From Streptomyces zingiberis (GTDB lineage: Bacteria; Actinomycetota; Actinomycetes; Streptomycetales; Streptomycetaceae), in NCBI RefSeq assembly GCF_012034935.1, contig NZ_JAATEN010000026.1, forward strand, positions 1-64,000: 64,000 nucleotides of DNA, in the 5' to 3' direction. The notes under the pieces are model-generated. The model was not told the DNA's origin. It did no database searches and was given only the letters and a program-made list of their open reading frames with translations. Every line of letters begins with the position of its first letter. The first letter of the stretch is position 1. The position numbers were made by a program, and so were the translations under genes. Positions 35,442-43,596 of the stretch are shown here, in pieces.

Positions 35442-35493
35442 GGCCATGCGGTTCACCGTCGGCAGTGGTGCGGTTCACCACCGCCGGTGGCGG

Positions 35494-37857
35494 TCAGCCG
35501 TTGCGCCGCCAGCGGGGCTTGTCGGCGCGGCGGTCGAAGGAGCGGCCGCCGGTGGCGCTGCCGCCGCGGTGCTCCTCGCGGCGGGCCGGGCGGTCGTCCC
35601 GGCCGAAGGGCCGGTCGTCGCGGCGGTCACGGTTGTGCGGGCGGTCGCCACCGCGGTGGCCACCGTCGCGCCGCTCGTGCGGGCGGCCGGAGCCGAAGCC
35701 CGGGCGGTCGTCACGGCGGTCCCGGCCGAAGCCGGACGGGCGCTCGTCGCGACGGTCACGGCCGAAACCCGAGGGGCGCTCGTCACGCCGGTCACGGCTG
35801 AACCCGGACGGGCGGTCGTCCCGGCGGAAGCCGGGGCGGTCGTCACGGCGGTCCCGGCCGAAGCCGGACGGGCGCTCGTCGCGACGGTCACGGCCGAAAC
35901 CCGAGGGCCGCTCGTCCCGCCGGTCACGGCTGAACCCGGACGGGCGGTCGTCCCGGCGGAAGCCACCGCCGTGCGAGCCGGAGCCCTGCGAACCGGAGCC
36001 GAAGCGGTCGCCGCCGCGACGGTCGTCCCGGCGGTCGTCACGCCGGTCGCGGCCGAAGCCGGACGGACGGTCGTCGCGCCGGTCACGGCCGTGGCCGCCG
36101 CCGAAACCGCCCGGGCGGTCGTCACGCCGGTCACCGCGCTCACGGCGGTCCCCGCCGCGGCTGTCGCGGTGGTCGCCCGCGCCCGTGGCCTGCGCCGGCA
36201 CGGACACCGCGGCCTCGGCGGCCTCCGCCGCGGCCTCGGCGACAGCGGCCTCCGCGACGGCCGCCACCGCGGCCTCCGGGTCCTCGCCCCGCTCGCGCGC
36301 GGCGCGGGCCACCAGCCGGTCGGCCTCCGAGCGCAGCTCGCTCGCGCGGCGCTGCGCCCGCTCCAGCTCCCGGGTGAGGTCCTGGACCTCGCGCTCGGCC
36401 TGCTTGGCGGAGTTGCCGGCCGACTCGGCCTGCACCTCGGTCAGCGAGCGCGCGCCCGTGATCCGGGCCAGGTCCTCGTCGAACACTCCGGCGCCGGCGA
36501 CGTTGTGCCGCGCGGCGTCCACGCCCGCGTCCTCCATCAGGCGGAACATCTGCCGCCGCTGGTGCGGCAGGGCCAGCGAGACGACGGTGCCACTGCGGCC
36601 CGCCCGCGCGGTCCGGCCGGAGCGGTGCAGGTAGTCCTTGTGGTCGCCCGCCGGGTCCACGTTGAGGACCAGGTCGACGTCGTCCACGTGGATGCCGCGC
36701 GCGGCGACGTCCGTGGCCACCAGGCAGTTGACGTGGCCGTCCTTGAAGTCGGCGAGCGTGCGGGTGCGCGCGCCCTGCGTCATGCCGCCGTGCAGCGCGT
36801 CCGCGCGGACCCCGGCGTCGACGAGCTGCTCGGCGACGCGGTCGGCGCCCATCTGCGTCCGGACGAAGATGATCGTGCGGCCCTTTCGGGCGGCGATCGC
36901 GGCCGTGACCGGCGCCTTGTCCTTCGGCTTCACGATGAGGACGTGGTGGCTCATGGTCGACACGGCGCCCTGGGCCGCGTCCACCTCGTGCGTCACCGGG
37001 TCGACCAGGTAGCGCTTGACGAGGGAGTCGATCTCGTTCTCCAGCGTGGCCGAGAACAGCAGCCGCTGCCCGCCGGCCGGCACCAGGTCGAGGATCTCGG
37101 TGACCTCGGGCAGGAAGCCCATGTCGGCCATCTGGTCGGCCTCGTCGAGGACGGCGACCTCCACCTCGTCCAGCGAGGCGGCGCCGCGGTCGATGATGTC
37201 GCGCAGCCGGCCGGGGGTGGCGACGAGGATGTCGACACCGCGCTCCAGGGCGTAGATCTGGTTGCCCATCGAGGTACCGCCGCAGACGACCTTCATCTTG
37301 AGGCCGAGCACGTCGCCGTAGGGCTGGAGCGCGTCCGCCACCTGCATCGCGAGCTCACGGGTGGGGGTGAGGATCAGGCCGCGGGGGCGCTTGCGCGCCG
37401 TGGAACCGCCGGCCAGCCGGGTCAGCAGGGGCAGCCCGAAGGAGAGCGTCTTGCCGGAGCCGGTGCGGCCACGGCCGAGGATGTCCTTGCCGGCCAGGGC
37501 GTCGGGGATGGTGGCGGCCTGGATCGGGAACGGCACGGTGACGCCGTTCTGGGCCAGCTTGCGGACGATCGGCTCGGCGAGGCCGAGGTCGCCGAAGGTG
37601 ACGCCGGGGGCGGCCTGCTCGGTGGTCTCGGCGGACTCGGTGGCCTGGGCGGCCTCGGTGGCCTTCGTGTCCTCGGTGGCCTCGGTGCGCTCGGTGGCCC
37701 GGGCGTCCTGGCCGTCCCGGGATTCGTCACGGGCGCCGCCCGCCGGGACGGTGGGGTCCGTAGTGACGGACGTGACGTCGCTCACGGGGGCGTCGGCCGT
37801 GGCCGCGGGCTCGGTCTCGCCGGGCATGACGGCAGGGTCAGTGGCAGAAATGGACAT
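35494..37857 (-). CDS. DEAD-box RNA helicase with RGG-like tail
   Basis: A 787-residue ATP-dependent RNA helicase, likely involved in ribosome assembly or mRNA decay and commonly induced by cold. An acidic, repetitive N-terminal head (about 85 residues) is followed by the core: Q-motif VPFPIQAATIPDAL, Walker A GRTGSGKT, PTREL, VLDEADQMADMG (DEAD), SAT, and HRSGRTARAG. A coiled-coil segment and a long Arg/Asp/Gly/Phe tail follow, including two copies of a 44-residue block (nt 35702-35965). The ATG at 37857 has only a distant GGAAGG, consistent with a structured leader. Confidence 0.93.
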   Translation of the reverse strand: MSISATDPAVMPGETEPAATADAPVSDVTSVTTDPTVPAGGARDESRDGQDARATERTEATEDTKATEAAQATESAETTEQAAPGVTFGDLGLAEPIVRKLAQNGVTVPFPIQAATIPDALAGKDILGRGRTGSGKTLSFGLPLLTRLAGGSTARKRPRGLILTPTRELAMQVADALQPYGDVLGLKMKVVCGGTSMGNQIYALERGVDILVATPGRLRDIIDRGAASLDEVEVAVLDEADQMADMGFLPEVTEILDLVPAGGQRLLFSATLENEIDSLVKRYLVDPVTHEVDAAQGAVSTMSHHVLIVKPKDKAPVTAAIAARKGRTIIFVRTQMGADRVAEQLVDAGVRADALHGGMTQGARTRTLADFKDGHVNCLVATDVAARGIHVDDVDLVLNVDPAGDHKDYLHRSGRTARAGRSGTVVSLALPHQRRQMFRLMEDAGVDAARHNVAGAGVFDEDLARITGARSLTEVQAESAGNSAKQAEREVQDLTRELERAQRRASELRSEADRLVARAARERGEDPEAAVAAVAEAAVAEAAAEAAEAAVSVPAQATGAGDHRDSRGGDRRERGDRRDDRPGGFGGGHGRDRRDDRPSGFGRDRRDDRRDDRRGGDRFGSGSQGSGSHGGGFRRDDRPSGFSRDRRDERPSGFGRDRRDERPSGFGRDRRDDRPGFRRDDRPSGFSRDRRDERPSGFGRDRRDERPSGFGRDRRDDRPGFGSGRPHERRDGGHRGGDRPHNRDRRDDRPFGRDDRPARREEHRGGSATGGRSFDRRADKPRWRRNG
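35702..35965. repeat. 132-bp tandem duplication in the helicase tail
   Basis: Two copies of a 132-base segment, offset by exactly 132 bases and differing at a few positions, encode a 44-residue block of RRDDRPSGFSRDRRDERPSG type repeats. The duplication preserves frame. Confidence 0.88.
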
Positions 37858-38332
37858 GCGAAATGCAAAACCTTCCGGAATCTCGGCACGCGCCCAGACT
37901 CCGTGTGTGCATACGCCCGCCTCTATGCGGTCAGCCACGGTTCGGTACAGGAACGCGCCTCGCGGCGCTTCCGCCACCTCGCGTGTCGAGGCGACGCCGT
38001 TGCGCCGGGCAAATGGGATCAAACGACCCGCCACTTTACGCATCCGTGACCCCGAAGCGCAAATCGCTTCGGCGGGAGGTCTCGGGGCGCTGTTGACAGC
38101 CGGCCGGGTGGACTGAGATTGCTCGTGTGAGATCGCGGCGTCTGCGCCGCGCTCCGTCCAGCGTACCGGACGCCCGCGGGGAGTCGCGGCCGGCCCGTAC
38201 CGGAACCGGATCACAGGCCGCCGCGACCCCGGCCGGGCCAACCGGCGCCCGTGGAAAGCCGGTTGCGGAGGGAGACTGCTGCCTCGGGCACCTCGGTCAC
38301 CTCGGGCACCTCGGCGCGCCGGCTCCGCCGGG
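37858..38332. other. Helicase leader and upstream region, no gene
   Basis: The 475 bases upstream of the helicase start contain no convincing gene. The first 250 are less GC-rich and may hold the long, cold-responsive leader usual for such helicases. Near 38283-38310 there are three CACCTCGG direct repeats. Confidence 0.5.
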
Positions 38333-39082
38333 TCAGCCCGACGGTGTGGCCCGCGACTCCGCCGGCGCGGCTCCCGGCTCCGGTTCCCGCCGCGGCTCCC
38401 GCCCGGATTCCCGCACGGTCGCGGACGAGGCGCCACCCGGGGCGGAGGAGGGGCCGGGCGGCTCACTCGTCGGCGCCGGCGGCGGGGTCGAGGGCTGGGG
38501 CTCCGGTTCCGGCGCCGGTGGTTCCGGATCGGGATCGGGACGGCTCGGTCCGCCGTCACCCCCCGGCCGGCGCGTGGGCCGCGGACCATCCCCGCCGCGG
38601 CCGTCTCCGCCCGTCTCCCGGCCGCCGCCGGTGTCCTCCCCCGGGTCCGCGCGCCCGGAGTCGCGCCGTCCTCCGCCGCCCTTGCCCGGGCGGGCGTCCC
38701 GGTCCCCGGGGCGCGCGCCCTTCTCCCGGTGGGCCCCCTTGCGGTCGCCCTCGCCGCGGCCCTTGCCGTCCTCGCCCTCCTCGCCCTCCGGCGCGCCCGC
38801 CGCACCGTCCGTGCCGTACGGCTGTTCGCCGTGGTCTCCGCCGCCGGGGCGCTCACCGGCGCCGGGATCGCGCTGTCCGGCCGAACCGGACGGTTCCGGC
38901 GGCTCGTTCCGGTCGCTGACGTTCATGCAGCCGGAGACCGCGGCCACCGCGAGGGCCACCGCCGCCACGCGCAACGGCCCGCGCGAACCGGCGGCCGTGC
39001 GGGCTGTCCCGGCGCCTGATCGCCCGCGGAGCGATCGTCCACCGGGAACGGGAAGGGGACCGGCCCCGCGCGCTCCGGTCAC
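38333..39082 (-). CDS. Pro/Glu/Gly-rich putative lipoprotein
   Basis: The minus-strand frame holds a good lipoprotein signal: GPLRVAAVALAVAAVSGC with an AVSGC lipobox, followed by a highly polar, disordered sequence (PEGEEGEDGKGRGEGDRKG, PDPDPEPPAPEPEPQPS). The GTG at 39082 is the nearest usable start and leaves an n-region about 35 residues before the hydrophobic core, which is long. The product would be 249 residues, exported and lipid-anchored, of no known function. Low complexity and the overlapping open frame on the other strand make the call uncertain, but only this strand shows a recognisable signal. Confidence 0.5.
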   Translation of the reverse strand: MTGARGAGPLPVPGGRSLRGRSGAGTARTAAGSRGPLRVAAVALAVAAVSGCMNVSDRNEPPEPSGSAGQRDPGAGERPGGGDHGEQPYGTDGAAGAPEGEEGEDGKGRGEGDRKGAHREKGARPGDRDARPGKGGGGRRDSGRADPGEDTGGGRETGGDGRGGDGPRPTRRPGGDGGPSRPDPDPEPPAPEPEPQPSTPPPAPTSEPPGPSSAPGGASSATVRESGREPRREPEPGAAPAESRATPSG

Positions 39083-39537
39083 GGGCGCCCCCGGAGCGTC
39101 CGCCCGGAAACCCACGGCAGGGTCCGCCGAAGACACCCCGGGGGAGGGGGCAGGGCCGACGGAGGGGACGGGGCCGGCGGCGTCCGGTCCCTCACCCCCG
39201 GCGGCGCGGACACGCTCACCGGCAACCCCGGCGGCCCCACCGGTCCCGTCCGCCCAGGCGGCCCCGTCCCGCGAGCGGTCGCCGGGCGTGGGAGCGGCCC
39301 CGCCAGGCGTCCGGAGGGGTTCACCGGCCGGGGAGCGGCGGGACGGGTGCCGGGCAGGACGTACGGGGAGCGGGCACACGGGCGGGCACCTCCGGGTGCG
39401 GTAGGGGCGGACCGGACTGCTCAACTCCACCCGCGCCGCCCAGGACACGCCCCCGGAAACGGGACCCGCGGAAGTTCCGCCCGGACGCGCCCCCGGCGGG
39501 GGCGCGTCCGGGCGGAAAGCCCGGGCCCACCGGCCGC
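39083..39537. other. Interval with no supported gene
   Basis: Both strands are open for long stretches but the translations are Pro/Gly/Arg-rich with no domain. A short inverted repeat, GGCGCGTCC-class, lies near 39485-39515 beside the FluC gene end and may be a terminator. Confidence 0.4.
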
Positions 39538-39912
39538 TCAGCCCACCAGCCGCTCCGCCGCCCACGAGGCCGACGCGAACGCTCCCAGCCCGGCCACCGT
39601 CGAGCCCAGGAGGTTGGCGGCGGCGAGCGCCCCGCGCCCCCGCTCCGCCAGCCGCAGCGTCTCGTAGGAGAACGTCGAGTAGGTGGTCAGCGCCCCGCAC
39701 AGCCCCGTCCCGAGCAGCAGTCCCGTCCCGGCGGAGCCGGTGCCCGCCGCCGCGGCCCCGGTGATCAGCCCCAGTGCGAGGCTGCCCACCAGGTTGACGG
39801 TGACCGTGCCCCAGGGGAACTCGGTCTCATGGCGCGCCTGCACGGCCCGGTCGGTGAGATAGCGCAGCGGCGCGCCGACGGCGGCGCCGACCGCGACCAG
39901 CAGCCAGTTCAT
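39538..39912 (-). CDS. crcB: Fluoride channel subunit CrcB/FluC (second copy)
   Basis: A 124-residue four-helix membrane protein exporting fluoride as a dual-topology dimer. Family motifs are WGTVTVNLVGSLALG (the pore Asn) and LCGALTTYSTFSYET (the phenylalanine/threonine track). Length is typical. The ATG at 39912 overlaps the stop of the first crcB as ATGA. Two adjacent divergent copies usually form an antiparallel heterodimer. Confidence 0.92.
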   Translation of the reverse strand: MNWLLVAVGAAVGAPLRYLTDRAVQARHETEFPWGTVTVNLVGSLALGLITGAAAAGTGSAGTGLLLGTGLCGALTTYSTFSYETLRLAERGRGALAAANLLGSTVAGLGAFASASWAAERLVG

Positions 39913-40877
39913 GGCCCGGCCCCCTTCCGCGGCGGCTGTGGTGGCTGGGGCCGGCGCCGTGGTGATGGCTGTGGCCGCTGGGGCCGCTGGGACCGCTCCG
40001 CCGACCCCGCCGGGCGTGACGGCGGGCCGCCCCCTCCCCCGCGGGTCCGGTGGCCGGCGCCACGGCCTCCGGCCCCGTCCCCGGCCGCACCTCCGCCGCC
40101 GTCTCCGCTCCCGTGTGCGCCGTCGTCTCCGCCGCCGGCCGGGGCCATCGCCCGGCGGGTCAGGGTGGCCGCCGCCCACACGGCGCCGAGCGCCGCCGCG
40201 GGCGTACCGGCGGCGCACCCGAGCGCCGTCCAGGTCTCGCCCCGTTCCAGCAGGCCGACGACGTCGGCGGCGTAGGTCGAGAAGGTGGTGAAACCGCCCA
40301 GCACACCGGTGCCGAGAAAGGGGCGGAGCAGCGGGCGCCGGTCCGCCCCGGGCCGCTCCGCGAGCAGCACCATCACCACGCCGATGAGCGCGCTGCCCGC
40401 CGCGTTGACGGCGAGCACCGGCCACGGACCCGCGTCCCGCGCCACCGGCCAGGCGAGCGTCAGCCCGTAGCGGGCGCAGCCGCCGAGCGCGCCGCCCACG
40501 GCGACCACGGCGAGCGTGCCGGCCAGCGCCCGGCCCGCGCCCTCGGCCCGCTGCGCGGGGACGTGCAGATCGACGTCGGGGTCGACGGGGCGCGGGTCCC
40601 CGGCCGATCCGTCACCGCTCCCCCGCGCGCCCGGGCCGCCACCACGGGCGCCGGAGCCGGGCGCACCGGACCCACCGGCCGCACCGCCGGCCGCACCGCC
40701 GGGCGCTCCGCCCGGCACGGTCCGCTCGTCCGGCGGCCGGGGGCCACCGGCTCCTGTGGCCCCTGTGGCCCCTGTGGAGTCTCCGGTTTCTCCGGCCCCT
40801 CCGGCCCCTCCGGCTTGTCCGGCTACGGGATCTCCCTCCGCCCCCCTCTCCCCGCCGTCACCGGGCGCCGGGCTCAT
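39909..40877 (-). CDS. crcB: Fluoride channel subunit CrcB/FluC (first copy, extended)
   Basis: A 322-residue protein with a standard CrcB core of about 125 residues (GGALGGCARYGLTLAWPV, LAVNAAGSALIGVVMVLL, GVLGGFTTFSTYAADVVGL). The core is enclosed by a Gly/Pro-rich N-terminal head of about 110 residues and a basic Gly/Pro-rich tail of about 80 residues, both probably disordered and cytoplasmic. The ATG at 40877 overlaps the stop of the zincin gene as ATGA. It likely pairs with the next gene product to make the channel. Confidence 0.9.
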   Translation of the reverse strand: MSPAPGDGGERGAEGDPVAGQAGGAGGAGETGDSTGATGATGAGGPRPPDERTVPGGAPGGAAGGAAGGSGAPGSGARGGGPGARGSGDGSAGDPRPVDPDVDLHVPAQRAEGAGRALAGTLAVVAVGGALGGCARYGLTLAWPVARDAGPWPVLAVNAAGSALIGVVMVLLAERPGADRRPLLRPFLGTGVLGGFTTFSTYAADVVGLLERGETWTALGCAAGTPAAALGAVWAAATLTRRAMAPAGGGDDGAHGSGDGGGGAAGDGAGGRGAGHRTRGGGGGPPSRPAGSAERSQRPQRPQPSPRRRPQPPQPPRKGAGP

Positions 40878-41224
40878 CCGTAGCCCAGGGCGTGCAGCCG
40901 TTCGTCGTCGATGCCGAAGTGGTGGGCGATCTCGTGGACGACCGTGACCTCGGTCTCGGCGACGACCTCCTCCCGGCTGCCGCACATCCGGAGCGTCGGC
41001 CCCCGGTAGATGGTGATCCGGTCCGGCAGCACACCCGCGTACCACTCACCCCGTTCCGTGAGGGGCGTCCCCTCGTAGATCCCGAGCAGCTCCGGGTCCT
41101 CCGGCGGCGGCTCGTCCTCCACGAAGACCGCGACGTTGTCCATGAGCCGGGTCAGCTCGGGCGGGACCCGGTCCAGCGCCTCGGCGACCAGTTCCTCGAA
41201 CTCCTCACGCGTCATCTCCAGCAC
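40874..41224 (-). CDS. Minimal zincin-type metallopeptidase (DUF1025 family)
   Basis: A roughly 116-residue protein with the zinc signature VVHEIAHHFGIDD (HExxHxxGxxD), characteristic of the actinobacterial minimal zincin family. Conserved blocks are PELTRLMDNVAVFVEDEP and GVLPDRITIYRGP. Substrates are unknown. Starts at GTG 41242, GTG 41224 or ATG 41215 are all possible and none has a strong ribosome-binding site; 41224 gives VLEMTREEFEELV. It overlaps the two fluoride-channel genes downstream by ATGA, forming a three-gene operon. Confidence 0.85.
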   Translation of the reverse strand: MLEMTREEFEELVAEALDRVPPELTRLMDNVAVFVEDEPPPEDPELLGIYEGTPLTERGEWYAGVLPDRITIYRGPTLRMCGSREEVVAETEVTVVHEIAHHFGIDDERLHALGYG

Positions 41225-41319
41225 CCGGCCATTCTGCGTCACCGGGGGACGCGAGCGGGAAGGCGACCGCAGGCCCGCCCCGGCGCATAGTGATCAACGG
41301 CCCCGGGCATACGCCCCCA

Positions 41320-43023
41320 ATGGCACGCGCACCACTCAGCCGCCGCCTGCGCGGTCTCCTCCGGGGCCGGGGTGGCGGCTTCCGTTCGTCCCCGTCCTCC
41401 TCCGCGTCCTCGCCGGCCGGGTCCCCGCCGGGATCAGCGGGATCGCCGGGCTCGCGGACATCGGGACCCGTTCCGGCCGTCCGGTCCCTCGGCCACACCC
41501 CGAACCCGTACGTCCGTGCCGGCGGTCTCGTCGCGGTGGTGCTCATCGGGGCCTGGCTCGGCCTGCTGGTCGTCGGCAGCGTGCGGACGCCGGTGGGCCC
41601 CATGGACACGAAGATGGCGCTGCGGCCCTCGCTCACCGGCGGGACGAAGATCAACGTCTCCCCGCTGGGCGCGCTCGAACTCGACAGCCACCACGCGCCC
41701 GTCCGCCTGGACGTGGACGTCGACCAGCTCGACCCGGAGCGCTCCCAGGCGCTGGTGAACCACCCGGAGCGGATCGCGGGACTGCAGGACGAGATCGCCG
41801 CCGACGTGGCGTCCGGCACCGTCGAGCTGGGGGTGCGCTCGGTGGTGGCCGTCGTCTCCGGCGCCACGGTGCTCGGCCTGGCGGTGTACCGGCGCCCGCG
41901 GCGTGCCCTGGCGGCGGGCGGCCTGGCGTTCGCGCTGCTGGCCGCCTCGGGCGCCGCCGCGTACGCCACCTGGAATCCGAAGTCCGTCCTGGAGCCGAAG
42001 TTCTCCGGGCTGCTCAGCAGCGCGCCGAGCGTGGTCGGCAACGCGCGCTCCATCGTCAGCGACTTCGACGTCTACCAGCAGGAGCTGGCGCGGCTGGTCA
42101 CCAACGTCACCAAGCTCTACGACGCGACGGCGAACCTGCCCGCGTACCAGCCGGACCCGAGCACCATGCGGGTGCTGCACGTCTCCGACATGCACCTCAA
42201 CCCGGCTGCCTGGCACATCATCGAATCCCTGGTCGAGCAGTACGAGATCGATGTGATCATCGATTCGGGCGACACCATGGACCACGGCACGGCCGCCGAG
42301 AACAGCTACCTGGACCCCGTCGAGACCCTCGGCGCCCCCTACGTCTGGGTGCGCGGCAACCACGACTCCGCGCAGACGCAGGCGTCGCTGGAGGAGCGGG
42401 AGAACGTCCACGTGCTCGACGACGGTGACGCGGTGACCGTCGCCGGACTGCGCATCGCCGGCATCGGCGACCCGCAGTTCACCCCGGACCGCTCGGTGCA
42501 GGCCGCCGGTGACGACGCGGAGCGCGCCGCGGGCCGCCACCTCGCCCGCGCGATCGACGCGGAGCGGAAGAAGGGCACGGCCGTGGACATCGCGGTGGCC
42601 CACAACCCGGTCGCCGCCCGCGAGACGGACGGCACGGTCCCCCTGGTGCTGGCCGGCCACACCCACAACCGCAAGACGTACGAGCTGGACGGCGGCACCC
42701 GGCTGATGGTCCAGGGCTCCACGGGCGGCGACGGCCTGCGCGCGGTGGAGGGCGACGAGCCGGCGGACGTCCAGGCGTCGATCCTCTACCTCGACCGGGA
42801 CGAGCGGACCCTCCAGGCCTGGGACGAGATCACCCTCGGCGGGCTGGGCCTGTCGACGGCCGAGGTCAGCCGGCGCCTCCCGGACGAGAACACCCCGGGC
42901 GGGGAGCCCTCGCCCGCCCCGTCCGGCTCGCCGTCCCCCTCGTCCTCACCGTCCTCACCGTCCCCGCCCGGGTCGTCCGGGTCCCGCTCCCCGACGCCCT
43001 CGGCGACCGCCCCGGACGGGTGA
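41320..43023 (+). CDS. Membrane metallophosphoesterase
   Basis: A 567-residue protein. A Ser/Pro-rich head is followed by a first helix (GLVAVVLIGAWLGLLVVG), an extracytoplasmic region, a second hydrophobic segment near AAGGLAFALLAASGAAAYA, and a calcineurin-like phosphoesterase domain. The metal-binding motifs are in order: VLHVSDMHLN, DVIIDSGDTMDHG, WVRGNHDS, VAHNP and VLAGHTHNRKT. The C-terminus is a Ser/Pro-rich tail. The ATG at 41320 is downstream of a TAGTGAT -10-like sequence. The substrate may be a phosphodiester or phospholipid; unknown. Confidence 0.88.
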   Translation: MARAPLSRRLRGLLRGRGGGFRSSPSSSASSPAGSPPGSAGSPGSRTSGPVPAVRSLGHTPNPYVRAGGLVAVVLIGAWLGLLVVGSVRTPVGPMDTKMALRPSLTGGTKINVSPLGALELDSHHAPVRLDVDVDQLDPERSQALVNHPERIAGLQDEIAADVASGTVELGVRSVVAVVSGATVLGLAVYRRPRRALAAGGLAFALLAASGAAAYATWNPKSVLEPKFSGLLSSAPSVVGNARSIVSDFDVYQQELARLVTNVTKLYDATANLPAYQPDPSTMRVLHVSDMHLNPAAWHIIESLVEQYEIDVIIDSGDTMDHGTAAENSYLDPVETLGAPYVWVRGNHDSAQTQASLEERENVHVLDDGDAVTVAGLRIAGIGDPQFTPDRSVQAAGDDAERAAGRHLARAIDAERKKGTAVDIAVAHNPVAARETDGTVPLVLAGHTHNRKTYELDGGTRLMVQGSTGGDGLRAVEGDEPADVQASILYLDRDERTLQAWDEITLGGLGLSTAEVSRRLPDENTPGGEPSPAPSGSPSPSSSPSSPSPPGSSGSRSPTPSATAPDG

Positions 43024-43211
43024 CGGACGGCGGGGCGGCACGGGGACGGCACGGGGGCGGGACGGCACGGGACGGGCCGGGCGGGGGCGGGCGCGCTCCC
43101 GGCTCCCACCCCCGCCCGGGCCCCCGGAACCGTTTTGGCGATCGCTCCCCCCATCCCATATGCTTCTCACGTCCCCGACGGCGCCGGAAGGCGCTCCAGG
43201 CGGGCCATTCA

Positions 43212-43284
43212 GCCCTCATCGTCTAGTGGCCCAGGACGCCGCCCTTTCAAGGCGGTAGCACGGGTTCGAATCCCGTTGGGGGCA
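43212..43284 (+). tRNA. tRNA-Glu (UUC)
   Basis: A 73-base tRNA with acceptor GCCCTCA/TGGGGGC, anticodon loop CTTTCAA (UUC) and T-arm ACGGGTTCGAATCCCGT; CCA is not encoded. It is first of a three-tRNA cluster. Confidence 0.97.
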
Positions 43285-43336
43285 CGCGTCACCCTGTGCG
43301 AGACTGGAGTACGACACCAGCGCTCGCACGGAGCTG

Positions 43337-43411
43337 GGTCCTGTGGAGCAGTTTGGAGTGCTCGCCACCCTGTCAAGGTGGAGGCCGCGGGTTCAAATCC
43401 CGTCAGGACCG
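43337..43411 (+). tRNA. tRNA-Asp (GUC)
   Basis: A 75-base tRNA with acceptor GGTCCTG/CAGGACC, anticodon loop CTGTCAA (GUC), identical in sequence to the copy at 55792-55866. Confidence 0.97.
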
Positions 43412-43431
43412 CTGCAGCCGCAAGGCTGCGT

Positions 43432-43505
43432 GGCTGGGTAGCTCAGTTGGTACGAGCGTCCGCCTGAAAAGCGGAAGGTCGCCGGTTCGACCCCGGCCCC
43501 AGCCA
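43432..43505 (+). tRNA. tRNA-Phe (GAA), integration target
   Basis: A 74-base tRNA with acceptor GGCTGGG/CCCAGCC and anticodon loop CTGAAAA (GAA). Its 3' half from the anticodon loop onward is the attL core of the adjacent integrated element; the element supplies a complete 3' end, so the tRNA remains intact. Confidence 0.97.
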
Positions 43506-43507
43506 CC
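43461..43507 (+). repeat. attL core (47-bp direct repeat)
   Basis: Identical over 47 bases to 48558-48604. It covers the tRNA-Phe from the anticodon stem to two bases past the discriminator. This is a classical tRNA-3'-end attachment site for a tyrosine recombinase. Confidence 0.93.
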
Positions 43508-43526
43508 GCCGCCCACCAGGGCAAAC

Positions 43527-43559
43527 GCCCCCGCCGAGATCATCGGCGGGGGCCTTTTT
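43527..43559 (+). terminator. tRNA operon terminator with T-run
   Basis: An 11-bp stem (GCCCCCGCCGA / TCGGCGGGGGC) with a five-base loop is followed by CTTTTT, making a canonical intrinsic terminator 20 bases after tRNA-Phe. A near-identical copy stands beyond attR at 48624-48655. Confidence 0.93.
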
Positions 43560-43567
43560 GTCGCTTT

Positions 43568-43587
43568 CTGACGGCAGTATGACGGCA
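43568..43587. other. Candidate integrase arm-type site, left
   Basis: CTGACGGCAGTATGACGGCA, containing two direct TGACGGCA copies three bases apart, lies 60 bases inside attL. The identical 20 bases recur at 48442-48461 near attR. Paired repeats near both ends of an integrated element suggest recombinase arm-binding sites. Confidence 0.6.
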
Positions 43588-43596
43588 GTGGCTCTC

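Noticed and set aside
35287..38049. A 920-codon open frame opposite the DEAD-box helicase
   Set aside because: Val/Ala/Gly-rich shadow; the helicase motifs are all on the minus strand.
38127..39404. A plus-strand Pro/Ser/Gly-rich frame over the lipoprotein gene
   Set aside because: Low-complexity only, while the minus strand shows a signal peptide with lipobox.
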